From Chrysomallon squamiferum (lineage: Eukaryota > Mollusca > Gastropoda > Neomphalida > Peltospiridae), in the NCBI GenBank assembly GCA_012295275.1, contig CM022672.1, forward strand, positions 109,568 through 169,567: a stretch of 60,000 bases of DNA, given 5' to 3'. Below the pieces are notes generated by a model. The model was not told the DNA's origin. It saw only the letters and a program-made list of their open reading frames with translations, and searched no databases. Positions 11,073 to 23,668 of the stretch are shown here, piece after piece. Every line of letters begins with the position of its first letter. Position 1 is the stretch's first letter. The position numbers were made by a program, and so were the translations under genes.

Positions 11073-12224
11073 GTGACAAGGGGAAACAAGCAGATCTGTT
11101 AGCTACCTATAGGCTGGTATATCACTAAGGAATAAACAAACAAGACAGGGTTTCCAATTAAAGAGCTTTAACACTTGGGAATCCCTAATATAGTAATATT
11201 AATATATACAACAAGGTAACTCTGGCGTCTTCAAGGACAAACTGACCAGGTTCATAAAACCATAGTTAATTAATACAAATCATCATAAAATTTCTGCAGT
11301 GGCAAAACTAAAAAATTAAACCAATACAAAAACGTTGATGTTTAGATAAAAAGTAAAATAATTATAAAATTACATATTCAACAAACACATAATTAAATAA
11401 ATAATATAAAGTTCGATACAATCAAATCTGGGGAGAAGTCAATAGTAAAGTTCATTCACTCCTGATATAAGTTTGACCCCATTCCATGTGTTAAATATAA
11501 TCTTTAAAAAAAGCAATTAACTTCAGCAGGGGTTCAGCTGAAAACGTATTGAAATGAGAATGAATATGATATTCTTTATTCATACCATTATTTCAATGTG
11601 TATAATTTATACATCGGCAGTAATGTTTTTCTTTGTATTTATTTAATCAAATGTAGATGGGAGTTTGTACACATAGTCGTACTGTTACAGACTTTCTTTT
11701 TCCTTTACTTCTTTTATTATTGTGTTAATTAATTAATTTAATTGTCTGTTTGTTATTATTTGATAGAACGCGTTTTCTTATTCGTCATCTCGTAAAAGAT
11801 CACAGAACTATTAACAGATGAATTTTGTTATTTATCAACAACAAAATGATTATACTACTATAAGTTTGTAATAGATGCTGGGGAAAAAAGCATGATGGAC
11901 ATAACAATTTTTCATGCATCCAAGTATCTTTTTAATGACAAATATCTGATAAACTAACATTAAAATTAACAAAGATTGAGCTTATTAAGTTATTAGCTAT
12001 CGCAATTTGTTTTTCTTCAGTATACGGTTTTAGTTCTAATACCATCTTTTAACATATATATCGTCCTTGATAAGGCATGAAATTAATAGATAATAAATAT
12101 CTTTTTCCTTTTTATGAAACAGCCTTAACTGCAAAGATCTTTTCGTAAAAATGAAAAATTTATTACATTTTATTCGATATTTAAGATGCCGTTTATTTTT
12201 ATTTTCTCGTTAAATTATTTTACC

Positions 12225-12344
12225 ATATTCGAAGTGCGTCCGGAAAAGGAGGAAGACACATCAAAGAAATCGTGCAAAGAGTGACCCACGCTAAGCGACA
12301 AATGGTGAAATTTGCAAATAATTGAATGTTTTTAGTTGCTAGAA
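12225..12344 (+). other. candidate 5' UTR exon/promoter-proximal segment of locus B
   Basis: A short CpG-bearing segment (TTCGAAGTGCGTCCGGAA onward) within AT-rich DNA, ending at a near-perfect donor (TAGAA|GTAAGT at 12345). Exon 1 of locus B begins at an acceptor, so an upstream non-coding exon is required, and this is the best candidate I see. It has short upstream ATGs. The 5' boundary is arbitrary. Confidence 0.28.
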
Positions 12345-14042
12345 GTAAGTATTAATTGGATATTATATACAATGAATCTTGCTGATATATGGTGTATATT
12401 AAATATTTATAATAAAACAATATTCAAATCAGTTACAGATGATTTTGGTGCAATGGTTTGCCGTAATAAATTACCACTCTTTGTTGAAGTCGCTAGACTT
12501 GATTGAGGTTATTTAGAAAATGTATATCCACTAAACACGTTTCCCGAAAATTAATGTTTTGGATGCATTAAGAGTCGATCCTTATTAAATTAAAAAAATA
12601 ATCTATTTCGTGTCCAGCAGGAAAAAAAAAAATTGCTTGCCCTCTAAAGGAATAACCTTTTAATTAATCTAGAATTTAATTTATTTATTTTAATTGTTTT
12701 AATATATAATAATATATGTATTAAAAAAACAACTAAACACGAACATATATATATTATGTTCGTGTTAATTAAATGATTCAGTATTAATAGAACAGTTTGT
12801 TCTTAGTCGTGTATTCCTATTCTGAGTTATTATCAGGTTTGCTACCCTAAAAAGCAAAATGTACTGGTGTTAAGAATTGGTCCAGAATGTTAATTCTCTC
12901 AGTTACAAAAACTATTAGCCTTCACTAGAAATCCATAGCCAGTACATTATCTAATTTATTATCTATATATAAATAAAATTAGTTCATAGGTAAAATTTAA
13001 ACAATGAAGATGCGGAATGCTGGACGGATGTTGTTTTATTTGTTGTACCAACTAGTGGCAGTATAATTGAAGCTCACTCATAACTTGGATTTTGGCTTGC
13101 AGCTCAAAGCAAAAACTCGACAGGGCTACTGCTTGTAGTTGGGGCACCACTCTATTTGTTTCTTCATGTATTTATGTCTGAGTGTTTATTCTACCAGACA
13201 CAATATCAGCTGCATACATTTATTCCACTAGATATCCATATGCAATAGTTTCTTCCATCAGACTTTAATGTTATTGTATATTTCTTTGATGTTCCAGCTT
13301 CCTTCCTTGTTTTTTCTTAAAGAAAGTGGACAAAATTGGACAAAATATTTTTTTCACATTCTGGCTGTTGGCAGCTTGCTCTCTAATGTCTTTGGTTAAT
13401 CAGATTTTACAAGCATAATTTATGTTAACTTAATATTATAACAAATATCATGTCACATGAAAAGAATAATATTACAGCAGTGTCTGTCTTAACCTGTTTT
13501 TGACCAGTGATATAACCATTTCATCAGACAGAAAAGTATTAATTAATCTGACTAAAAATTAACTGGAAATAGAATATGAATAATACACTTATGTCTTTAA
13601 TTTGTTTTTAGAAAACTGAATAAATGCTTCTCTCATGGTCTGTTCAGCAGTTGGAAGGGATTTGTTTGTTTGTCCCAATGGCAGAGCCAAGCATGTTCTG
13701 CCTTAGTGATCTGAAACTGATTGTGATAGTTATATAATCTCTCAAAAAAAGAAATGCAGAATGGTTGATTTCTTAGATAACTATTGTAAAGTGACACATA
13801 TTGATGTACAAACTATAAATATAATGACGTTTGGTGATTCAAATGTATAGCTTTTGTTACAGTCGCCAAAAAGCAGGTAACACAAAATAAAGGCTATGAT
13901 CATGTTTAATAGCCAAAACGTTCCCGCATGCAAACCACATTACCAGTGCATGTGCACCTTCAGCACATGAAACTTGAATATGAGGGTTATAAAAATGCAA
14001 GGTTTTCAAATACTTCTGTTCGTTATTTTTGTTCTGACCTAA
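12345..14042. other. non-coding, probable 5' intron of locus B
   Basis: AT-rich sequence without coding signal. The last ~200 bp are probably the non-coding 5' part of the Tc1-like element, but I could not define its terminal inverted repeats. Confidence 0.4.
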
Positions 14043-15044
14043 CATCTGAGTGAACTGCAACGAAACAACACCATCGGCCGTTTACAAGCTGGTGAATCCT
14101 TCTCGGACATAGCACTGGTGTTCCATGTATCCCCAAGCACCATCTTGAGATTGTGGTATCGGTTCCAGCAACACCAAACAACAAGTGATCGTCCCAGATC
14201 AGGTAGACCACGTGTAACCACCAGGGCCCAGGACTGCTACATACAGGTACTTCATCTATGGGAAAGAACCACCATGGCAACCTCTACTGCTTCAGCAATA
14301 CCAGGTCTGCATAGAATATTGGCTCAGACAGTGCACATAATTTACGCAAGGCAGGTAGGTATTCAAGCCAGACGGCCTGTAAGAAGAGTGGTTTTGACTC
14401 AGCAACATCATTGACTACGACGTCATTGGTGTCAAGTGCACAGAGTCACGCCTCAGTTACGATGGAGAACTGTCTGGTTAAGTGACAAGGCTCAATTTTT
14501 GCTTCGTTGAGCTGATGGAAGATGTCAAGTTTACAGATGTTGTGATAAACATTTTGCTGCAAATTGCATACAGGAAGCAGACAGATTTGGCGGTGGTAGT
14601 GTGATGGTGTGGGCAGCAATCTCATACACTGGCAGGACCGACCTGGTTCACATCCAAGGCAACTTAATGGTACAGAGATACTGAGATGAAATTTTGCAGC
14701 CACATGTCACTCCAATTATGAATAATGGTAACACTGTATTCCAGCACGACAGTGCAAGACTACATACACCCAGACTCGCAACAGCGTACCTACACAACAA
14801 TAACATTTAGGTCCTGCCCTGGCCCTCTAAATCTCCGGATCTGAACCCTGCAGAGCATTTATGGGACGAGTTAGATAGACAACTGAGGCAGCATCAACCA
14901 CAGCCATAGAATTGTGCTCAGTTGGCATTATTACTACAGACAGAGTGGGCCACCATTCCACAAGGTGTAATTCGTAATGTCATTACTGCCATAGGAAGGA
15001 GATCTCAGGCAGTTCTGAACTCCCATCGTGGGCACACAGTATAA
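14043..15044 (+). pseudogene. dead Tc1/mariner-type transposase
   Basis: The frame reads HLSELQRNNTIGRLQAGESF, then VSPSTILRLWYRFQQ and DRPRSGRPRVTTRAQ (paired-like HTH), then ARRPVRRVVL. Next come the catalytic region with LSDKAQF (first Asp), GGGSVMVWAAIS, FQHDSARLH (second Asp) and SPDLNPAEHLWDELDR (final Glu). The copy is broken by a shift near 14415 and in-frame stops (after FLLR, in QRY*DEI, in NNI*VLP, and after HQPQP), so it cannot make transposase. It sits between the two head-to-head loci, upstream of locus B exon 1. Confidence 0.93.
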
Positions 15045-16355
15045 TACCATCAGTATTAATGAATTGCAAAAGTGTGTGTAAAATGTGAACATTCTGCTGC
15101 TTTCTGTTTATTTTTTATTAGAGTATATTTTGTTGATTTCAATAAATTAAAATTTGTTGTTGAAGGGTCCAAAGGCCCAAGTTGTGAAGCATGGTTATTT
15201 GATAAAGATGATTCATAAAAGATGACAGATCTTTGCAACTATAATTTACACATTCACAGTCTTGTTTACAAGTTTATGCATTATTATATTTGTGCTTCTT
15301 AAACAATATATTCAGCTCACATTTTGTCAAAGTATACAATTGCCATTTTTAAAGATGTGTCAGTCACATGATTAAATTTGAAAAACTGGATACGCATTTC
15401 CACTTAACAATCTGTAACTGAACATTCGATTGAATGGTAGGCTTAGAAAATGAGTTATTATCTAAAGCTTATCTAGTTGTTATGACAAAACAAATCTGAA
15501 AAATGTAGGGGAAGCAATGTAGATCATTTTCATTTGTGATACTTGATTGTTAATTATATATAAAATGTCTGCCAAAATTGGTCTAAAATGTCTCTTTCTT
15601 TTTCAGGCACTTTTCAGAACAATTTAATGCAAATATGAAGGGTAGCATTAGTAAATGTTTCTTTTTACTGCTCAAAAATGATCTTTTAAATGAAACATGA
15701 AAGAAGATATGATCAGGGATGTAAATCTGCAGAAAACAAAAAATTGGCACATTGACTAAATTGCATATTTTCTGCTGCCACACGTTGTCTTAAAACCTGT
15801 CCTGCCTTAAGCTCTAAAAACTGCCTTTTCATAACTTGAATTACTGGCAAGATCACTAGCAGTCACCTAGATCAAGTTATGTTATGAATTCTCATAATTA
15901 CAATGATGGGTGGTTGTCACTTCCAGAAAAAAGCCAGCTATAGCAATTGATATATCAGAATGAAGAGATACGTTGTAAACAATAAATCCTAAAATATACA
16001 TTATCGTAATTTATAGATCTGAATGAAATTCATTTTTCTTTTCTCTGATATACATACTCTATTATGCATTAAAAAAAAGTAATAATAATAATTTAGTTGA
16101 CTTGCTATCAAATTTTTCATTACTAACATTATTTTGTTTTGTTTCATTTTTTTCTTGCAAAAGAAAATGTTATTTAGAACTAAACAGGTGATCACATTTA
16201 TTGAATTTATAAATAAAATATTTTGTTAGGCCCTTGACAGTATTTGTGTGTGTGTGTGTGTGTGATTGGTTTTTTTTAATTATTATTTCTTTTTTATTAT
16301 TTTATACAAGATATTTTATTTAAATTTTAATTTAAAAAAAATATTTCTCTTCCAG
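15045..16355. other. non-coding, immediately upstream of locus B exon 1
   Basis: Holds the dispersed repeat at 15342-15792, a (GT)n tract near 16244-16263 and a T/A-rich run leading into the exon 1 acceptor. No coding exon seen. Confidence 0.5.
15342..15792 (+). repeat. dispersed repeat, copy 1
   Basis: Diverged match in the same orientation to 19921-20362. Shared landmarks in the same order include GGCTTAGAAAATGAGTTATT, GTAAATCTGCA.AAAAC and TTTTCTGCT.C, plus a TTTTTCAGG(A)CTTTT block. No terminal repeats or coding frame recognised; probably an old transposable-element fragment. Confidence 0.75.
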
Positions 16356-16978
16356 ATTTTTGTTGAAATATACAATGGATAAACAATATTCAGTGAAATT
16401 CTTTACATCGTTTGTTGAAGCAATGCAGAAATTTTGTCGAGAATATATAGAATTTGATCAGTGTGTTGAGCTGAGTGGTTATCTGGCAGTTGAGATAGAT
16501 AATCATAAAAAAGAAAGATATGTATTAAGTGAAATGTTGCAGAGTTCAGGAAATGTTATTAGTGAAAGCTACTGTACAAAAGCTTTCAAGACACTGCGCA
16601 AAGAACCCTCAGTTTCAAGAGGTAGTGAAAATATTGGACCCCGAACTACGCAAGCGCATCCTGAAGAGGTAACCATTGTTTTGCGTGACAGCCCTGAAAT
16701 GGTATCTCATGTGAACACACAGAGGCATCAGAGGTTTTCTAATCAACGATCCAGTACTTTCAGTCATTCACAGAGAGGTTATTCTTCTGGTCATACAAGA
16801 GAAATAATTAAGCTAGGAAATCCTTTTGATCAACAAGTTAGACATACTCCAAATCAGATACAGCCTCGCTCGTTAGATTCATCATCAAGAAATAATTCAT
16901 CATTTTCACCTTCATCAGCTCAAAAACGTCCAGGCAGTGAGTTAAATCACCAACAAGAATCACCTGCAGCTAAAAAAG
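16356..16978 (+). CDS. locus B exon 1: shared N-terminal region (CDS from 16375)
   Basis: The acceptor tctcttccag ends at 16355 and the donor AAAAAAG|GTAAGT starts at 16979. The ATG at 16375 is chosen because it aligns with the locus A start; 19 nt of leader precede it. The coding part is 604 nt and ends in phase 1. Residues 1-77 (MDKQYSVKFFTSF to KAFKTL) match locus A almost exactly. Residues ~78-201 are a Ser/Gln/Asn-rich region unlike locus A, ending in a basic patch (SPAAKK). The conserved region is of unknown fold and is common to all predicted isoforms, so it probably mediates partner binding or dimerisation. It is not an obvious BTB domain. Confidence 0.82.
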
Positions 16979-18535
16979 GTAAGTACAGAATACAATTTAG
17001 AGCTTAATCAATAAAATTTCTGTTACTGAAAATTATTTATTAACATAGTTTTCAAGTATTTATTCATGGTTATTTTCATAATTATGATTACACTTTCTGA
17101 TGGTAAATCTGACAAGATACAAGAACTAAAAGTAAGTGCCTGTTCACAGGCATTGTCTGATACAAATGATATATTTTTTTTAAATAGAAATTTGAATGCA
17201 TATACAGAAAACAAAAATTAGCTTACTTATTTTTGGAAGGATATGATGTTTGGAATACTGACATAATGTAACAGCATCACCAAATGTGATTATGAGCCAT
17301 TTTCAGCCACTGATAACACACTTTAATTTGATTAACAAATGCATGACCATATATTGAGATCTGTTTTACTATTACAAGAAGTACCTCAGAATTTCTCAAA
17401 GATTAATATGCAGTATTTAAAAAAATATAAAATGACATAAAAAAGAACACTTGTGATTAAGATATGGTCACTGCTAAAAATCTGTTTAATATGGTGTGTA
17501 ACTGCAGATTTTTTGACCTCATAAACAGTGCAGCCTTTGTTCTTGAATTTTGAAATAGCAGTTAGAAATCCAAATTTATTTACATAACAAGATCTTGAGC
17601 CATAAAGTCAAACATTGGTACACATATATTGAATAGATAATAATCAATCATATCAAAAGCTAGGTAATTGCCCACATTGTCAGATTACCCTGGATGTGCA
17701 TGCATATTTTTTTGCATTTTGTAATTTTTTCTCAACTTTGGACCTAACTACGTATTAATATTTTACTGGATTCAAATAATCGTTCCCATAAAGAAACATC
17801 CATAGTACGTACTTAAAACAATCAATTCTTTGTATCGATGACAAATAATCATAAACTAAACTTTAGATGTTCACAGATATGTAAATTTTTAGATTATCTG
17901 AGTACGAAATATGTAACATGAAAATTTACGCTCAATATCTTTATAATAAATAAAACTGTTAGCTTTCAGTAATAGCCAAAAAGTTCTTGATGCTGAATTC
18001 AATCAAGAAATGAGATAAAATTTGTCAGTGTGTAATCTGCACTCAGTGCTAATTTGAACACAAAAATTGTCATTTGATCAGTGGTAGCAGTAATTCTGCA
18101 GCTGCATGATGCATGCACTGCCTGTTGCATATTTTAGATGTGGAGTATGAATTCACTGAACAATTCATGATCAAACAAATTACATACAATTCATGAACAA
18201 ATCTTCATATTTATTTTTATTCAGTTCATAATGTTACAGGTTGATTGTAAACCAAGTTACATGTTAGACAACTGATTTTGTACATTATTGGTTGAAACCT
18301 ATCTCTCTTCTGCCATCTAATCATAGTAATTAATCTTAGTCTGAAATTAAGCAGCAAGATCAGTATCCTTAAAATATCTTTATTGGCCAAATTTTAAAGT
18401 TTTCTTCACAAAATAGTAATTAAATTTATTTCATTCTTGGTCAAAAATGATCCTTGTAAACTTAATAGTAATTTGATGATGAAAGTGAATGAAATAAAAT
18501 TGTTTTACCTTATTTTTTCTTTATTTTTTCTGCAG
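16979..18535 (+). other. locus B intron 1
   Basis: Phase-1 intron with a consensus donor and a strong T-rich acceptor (ttttttctgcag). No internal exon recognised. Confidence 0.7.
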
Positions 18536-18900
18536 ATAAATGCGATTCAGTAACTTCCATACTGGCTGATCCAAGAAATGTTTATTCAGGTGATACAAGT
18601 GAATCACAACAGATAGCAGCATCTACAATACCATTTTCATCACAATCCACTTCACAGAACACAGGTGAAAGTATTCGTTTGCCACTTTCAGCTACAGTGA
18701 AGGAAGAAGGCATAAGTTCAGTGATAACATTAGAAACCTCTGATAACACAGAGGAACATACAACAGAAAGTGACATTGGTGATAACTTGCAAGAAACTAT
18801 GTCACTTGGTTTGGATGCTTCAGCAAATTATTCTAATAGTTCACAAAGTGGAATTGATGAAAATTCAGCATCATCTTCAGCCTATATATCACAGTTCAAG
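18536..18900 (+). CDS. locus B exon 2: Ser/Thr/acidic linker
   Basis: Acceptor CTGCAG|AT; the exon ends at CAAG|GTAAAT. It is 365 nt, entering in phase 1 and leaving in phase 0. Like its locus A counterpart it begins D-K (here DKCDSVTS). It is dominated by S, T, Q, D and E, with VKEE at the start of VKEEG (SUMO consensus) and many possible phosphorylation sites. Exons 1 and 2 together give 323 residues that every terminal exon below would extend in frame. The frame also reads into the intron to a stop at 19035, so a short form without any DNA-binding tail is possible if the donor is skipped. Confidence 0.8.
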
Positions 18901-19920
18901 GTAAATAGGTCTTCATTTTTAACGAATATCTTCTGTAGTCAGGATCATCTCATGAATTTCACATTTAATGTAAATTACAAAATAAAAAATACAGAATATT
19001 GGTTTATCAAATTGTTAAAGAAGTACTTAAAGTAAAAATTGTTGCATCATGCTGAAGTTATCATAAAATATCTTAAGACAATGTGTGGCAGTAATTTTAA
19101 AGTTTAGAATAGCTAAAGAAAACAAGTTTAATGGATAGTAAATGATAATACTATGAACCCTAAATGCAAAAAATGTAATCTGTTCAAGTCTATCGCTTGC
19201 CATTGCAGAGGAAATCAACATAAACTGCCAGATTACATTAGGTTTTTATGAACTGATTTTTCAGCTACAAAATGCATCACAGAGGAACAGTGTTTTGCAG
19301 AAATGTACATTGTACATATGTTGACAATACAACAGAGAGATTTCTTTTTTTTTTTTTTTTTGCTCATTTTTTTTTTTTTTTTTTTGTAATTTATAAAAAA
19401 AACCAAAAATATGTAGCTCTTTTTTTTGTTTCTGTTAAGCAATCTTTATAAAGTAAACACTATGAAACAGTCACAAATATCTCTTTTGTGATGTCAGCAA
19501 GAACACTAATTTAAAAATGTACCAAGTTTCATTAGAACTGAATAGATTTCAGAGTCATATGCAGATTGAAAAATGGAAAATTAGAAAAATGCAAGAATAA
19601 GAAGAGAAACATGTTTTGTCCGTTATTTTATTTCTTTGTCTTGCTTGAAAACTTCACTCAGGAATAAGTCATGTGTTTCCTGTTTAAAATATGTTCAAGA
19701 TTTTTTGTCCAAAACAAACATTTCCAGTACTAAAGTTACCAGTGTAAAGGGATTGACATGCAGTTTGATTCATTGTCAACTCTTGCTACCATGTCACTTT
19801 GCTTACCTGCACTTATTTTGTATAAGATAGATATTTTCTTCATGATCACTTGAATTTCAGACCCAGTTTCTGTGTAAGAGTTCTTTACAAGCTGTGAATC
19901 AATTACCAAACTAAACAGTC

Positions 19921-20362
19921 ACCATATTTTAGAGATGCATTGGTCACATGATCCAATCTGCTGAGCTGGATAAATGCTGTCTGCTTCACATTCCATACCT
20001 GAATAATCAGTTGAATAGTAGGCTTAGAAAATGAGTTATTATCCAAATATGACCTTGTCCTTATGACAAAACTCTCTGAAATAGTATACGGGAAATACTG
20101 TAGATCAGTCCCATATGTAATACTAGATAGTTAGTGTAAAGAAATAGTTGCCTCAAAGGTTTTAATATGTCACTTTTTCAGGACTTTTTGGAGCAAACAA
20201 AAGCAAATATGAATGAGTTGTATCAGTAAATGCTATTTTAGTGCTCAGAAATGAAAATTTTAATTAAATTAAGGTATGGAATCCAAAAGTTAAAACATTC
20301 AGAGATGTAAATCTGCAAAAAACTTAAATTTGTGAAGTTTTCTGCTTCTGCACATTGCCTTA
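19921..20362 (+). repeat. dispersed repeat, copy 2
   Basis: Partner of 15342-15792 in direct orientation. The two copies bracket exons 1 and 2 of locus B. Confidence 0.75.
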
Positions 20363-21586
20363 ATAAAAGGTTATTTTTGACTATCTGGAAAGAATAACCC
20401 ATAGTTGGTGCCAACTTTCTTTTTTCTGTAAATCATAAAATATTCATGAATTTGTTGATACCAAAATGTTAACCAGATCATTCACAAAAGTACAGAAATG
20501 TATGAATTATAAACAATGTGTGTTTGAGATGATCCTGATTTTATATGAAATGTTTGAGTTGCCATGTCTTTGTTGAGATTAATTTTTCCAGTCAGAAACT
20601 GAAGAGCAGATTTATATAAATTACTGATTATTATACATGAATATTCTAGGAATAAATCACCTTTCCTAAAAATTATTTTGTATTTTGAACAATTGATCCA
20701 TGAGCCTATATATACTTTAATAACATTATATATTTTTTTAATTTGTTCATCAGTTCTTTTCTTGATTGTTAAAAAAACATATTGAAACAATTTTAAGAAA
20801 TTTTAATTGTTTCACATCAGCTTACATGGCAGCTTTTATCATTTCTTAGAAATACATTTCTTAGTAAATGTCTGATAAATAGTGGTATGTCAAAAAGAGT
20901 TATCTTGGATTGTTAAGTAAAAGTCCATAATTTGTGTAAAAACTGTTACAAAAAATTTCTTCCTACATTTTATTACTTTATTTAAAGATAAATGTTCAAA
21001 TAAATGCCACCCCTTCCCCCTCAAAAAAATAGAAAGAAAACAAATTGAATTTAATCACTTCAATCAGGACTTGAATTTTTGCGTAGGTGTTGTAATTTGT
21101 TCAGTATTAAAATTTGCTACACTTTTGAACTGAATCCAGTTTGATATAGCAAACATAAACAATTTTTCTGTGCATTAATGTTTGTGTAAATTATGTAAAT
21201 TATGGAAATCAAAATTAGATGGCCAGATTAAAGATGTGTATTCTGTATGATACCAATTGTGTGCCTTTGCATCATTGATTTAAACTGAATTCTGTCATGG
21301 TTATAACATATAGTTCAAAATTAAATACAAATTTTATATAAGAAGTTTAAGAACATAATTTCTTAATTCTTAATACTTTTTATCACCTGCTATTATTTCA
21401 TTAAGGACTTAAAATGTCACTTGTTGATATATGATGGATTGTTTTCTAGAAATTTAAGGAAACTGTGATATATTAAGTTTACTATATTGTATGTAATACA
21501 ATGATATTTGAAGTAACTTGATCATTACAAATATCCTATAATTGTTAAAATTCAAACAATAAGCAGAACTGCTATTGTATTTAATA

Positions 21587-21910
21587 CAGTGGTGCCCAAA
21601 ATGTCAATTGCAATCAACCAGTTGATTACATAGACAGTATGGGTAGATCACATGACACTAAACAATAGACTATCATTTATGCTGCAAGTGCAAGTCATCA
21701 GAGTAAGGTGATGGCCAAAAATGTACAGACTTGTATTGTGCCATACAGGTTCATGCTGTTATGCAAGGTACACCAACATATATTGAAAATAGGTATACTT
21801 AGTATAAATAAATAAAATATATAAATGTTTTGCATTTTTGTTGTAGGTAGATCATTTTGACATGATCAGTTAAAAAGTAGCTTGCAAACAAAAAAGTGTG
21901 GGCATCCCTG
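21587..21910 (+). mobile_element. short non-autonomous hAT-like element (MITE)
   Basis: 324 bp with imperfect terminal inverted repeats: CAGTGGTGCCCA at the left, and the reverse complement of the right end reads CAGGGATGCCCA. An apparent 8-bp target duplication flanks it (ATTTAATA left, ATCTAATA right, 7 of 8). No coding frame. An 8-bp duplication and CAG-type ends fit the hAT superfamily. Confidence 0.62.
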
Positions 21911-22632
21911 ATCTAATATATGTGTGTATTTCACCAGTTTGTCAAACCTGTCCCAGTTCATGCTGCACAAGGGTCATTTTCTTACCTACTATAAAATCAT
22001 TAACATGGCAATGAAAATAGAGATATGCTGTCTACTCATGAATTTCCTTCCACCATATATGTTACAGCATTTATTAAATTTACAAAGCAATGTTTAATAT
22101 TGAATTTACTGTCTGCAGTTCAGAATAAAATTAATTTTTGTGTAATGAAATAGATTTATTGTCTGTATTTCTAGAGAAGCTAAATAGTGGATTTAAAATT
22201 AAATAAATAAATAAATATAAAATGGAAAAGAAAAAAGAAAAAATATAATGTGAAAACAAGCAGTAGATTGAACAGTAATTTTTTGAACTTGTACACTAAC
22301 ACTATATCAAGTTCAACATTTTTATTTTTTATTATTATTATTATTTTCCTTTGAGTGTTCTAGTTACTGGTCTGTTAGTGCATAATGAAGAACTACAGCA
22401 GTGTTCAACCTAGAATTAAAAATAGGGAGATGGGACTTCTCCATCTGAACACATTAGGAAGAAGTTAGGTTCTGTGAGGAAAAAATTGACAGTAAGCCAG
22501 ATGTGTTGAAAACTAAAAATATTTAAACACAAAACACAGATTGTTATATACTTCAGTGAACACAGTACTTAGGTGGTCAGTGATTATACATTTTTTGCGA
22601 GAAGATTTGTGTTTGTTTTTATTAATTTTCAG

Positions 22633-22854
22633 TGAGGCTTGCAGAGGAAACAAAGAAGGCCTATTAATGATCTTTACATTGTCTTTTTGGTGACTGAAAC
22701 TGGAAAAGCTGACAGCATTATTTGTAATGTTTGTGGTTATTTATTCATTGAGACCCTTGATGTTTTCCCAAATAAACTTCACCTTGGGTTACAAATACAG
22801 TTAAGTTTAAAACAAAAGTTTGAGTATTTCGCCCATTGTTGCTGCCAAGCATGA
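22633..22854 (+). pseudogene. possible eroded zinc-finger terminal exon
   Basis: An acceptor-like ttattaattttcag is followed at once by an in-phase TGA, then a frame containing SIICNVCGYLF, which looks like the first half of a C2H2 finger. The His pair and the second finger are absent. It may be a dead member of the array or chance. Confidence 0.22.
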
Positions 22855-23633
22855 ACCCAGTAGTACACTTATCTGATTATCATTTATATAAATATTACCA
22901 TGAATTAAAATGTAAGTTAAAATGTGTGTACTATTAAGAGTTTTGTTAAATTCACAAAAATAATGTCATGAGTAAAATGTAATGATCAAAACTTTTTTTC
23001 TAGTATTTCGAGCCAGTTAAGTTGGTGAGTAAATACATGCTGATAAATTTGGGGTATTCGAAAACTTGGAAAACTCTATAGAGCAAACTGTCCATTGGGT
23101 AAAGTGCAGTTTTTAAAAGGAAGTTTAATCTAAAACAGTTTTGACTTTTCAGATTCTTCAATCCTGCTCCCATTATATCGGGTCTGTGCAGAATAAAATT
23201 ATTTATTATACTTGAACTTTTCCTCCCAGTAGCTGTTCTTTTATTTGTCACTGGTAAACTCATTTTACAATATATATAATATAGTATTAATATGGGGGGA
23301 GGTGACTATTTATCAGTTAACTCCAGCCATAACTGTAACAAAATGTGTAATTGGTGATGCAATTGATGATTTGACTGGGTGTGAAATGTGTTTGAGCAAA
23401 TGTACAGATTTTTATTTTTGCCTGAGAATCGTGGCTAACAGTATTTCTCAGAATCACTAACTTTTAAGTAGTCACATTGATATATATTTAAATGTTGTTA
23501 GTATTGATAAATCTAAACCATTATCTGAACATGTAAATTGATACAGAATGTTATTAAATATTACCAATACTTCATTTTTTCTTTCTTTCTATTATTTCTA
23601 TTATTATTATTATTATTTGATTTTTTCTATTTT

Positions 23634-23668
<35 letters not shown>

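Larger units (their letters stand above)
8221..12224. other. divergent intergenic/5' intron region
   Basis: Between the two head-to-head loci. It is AT-rich, with long microsatellites (entered separately), (AAAT)n and (AAT)n runs near 9583-9645, poly-T at 10142-10166 and poly-A runs. At 9350-9375 the - strand has AAGGGAGGTAATTCTTGGCGG-like sequence in a small GC island. No coding exon is supported; locus A must have at least one upstream 5' UTR exon here that I cannot place. Confidence 0.4.

Noticed and set aside
10940-11128. Poly-tyrosine open frame
   Set aside because: Produced by the (ATT)n microsatellite.
13857-14280. - strand frames over the transposon
   Set aside because: Shadows of the + strand Tc1-type transposase remnant.
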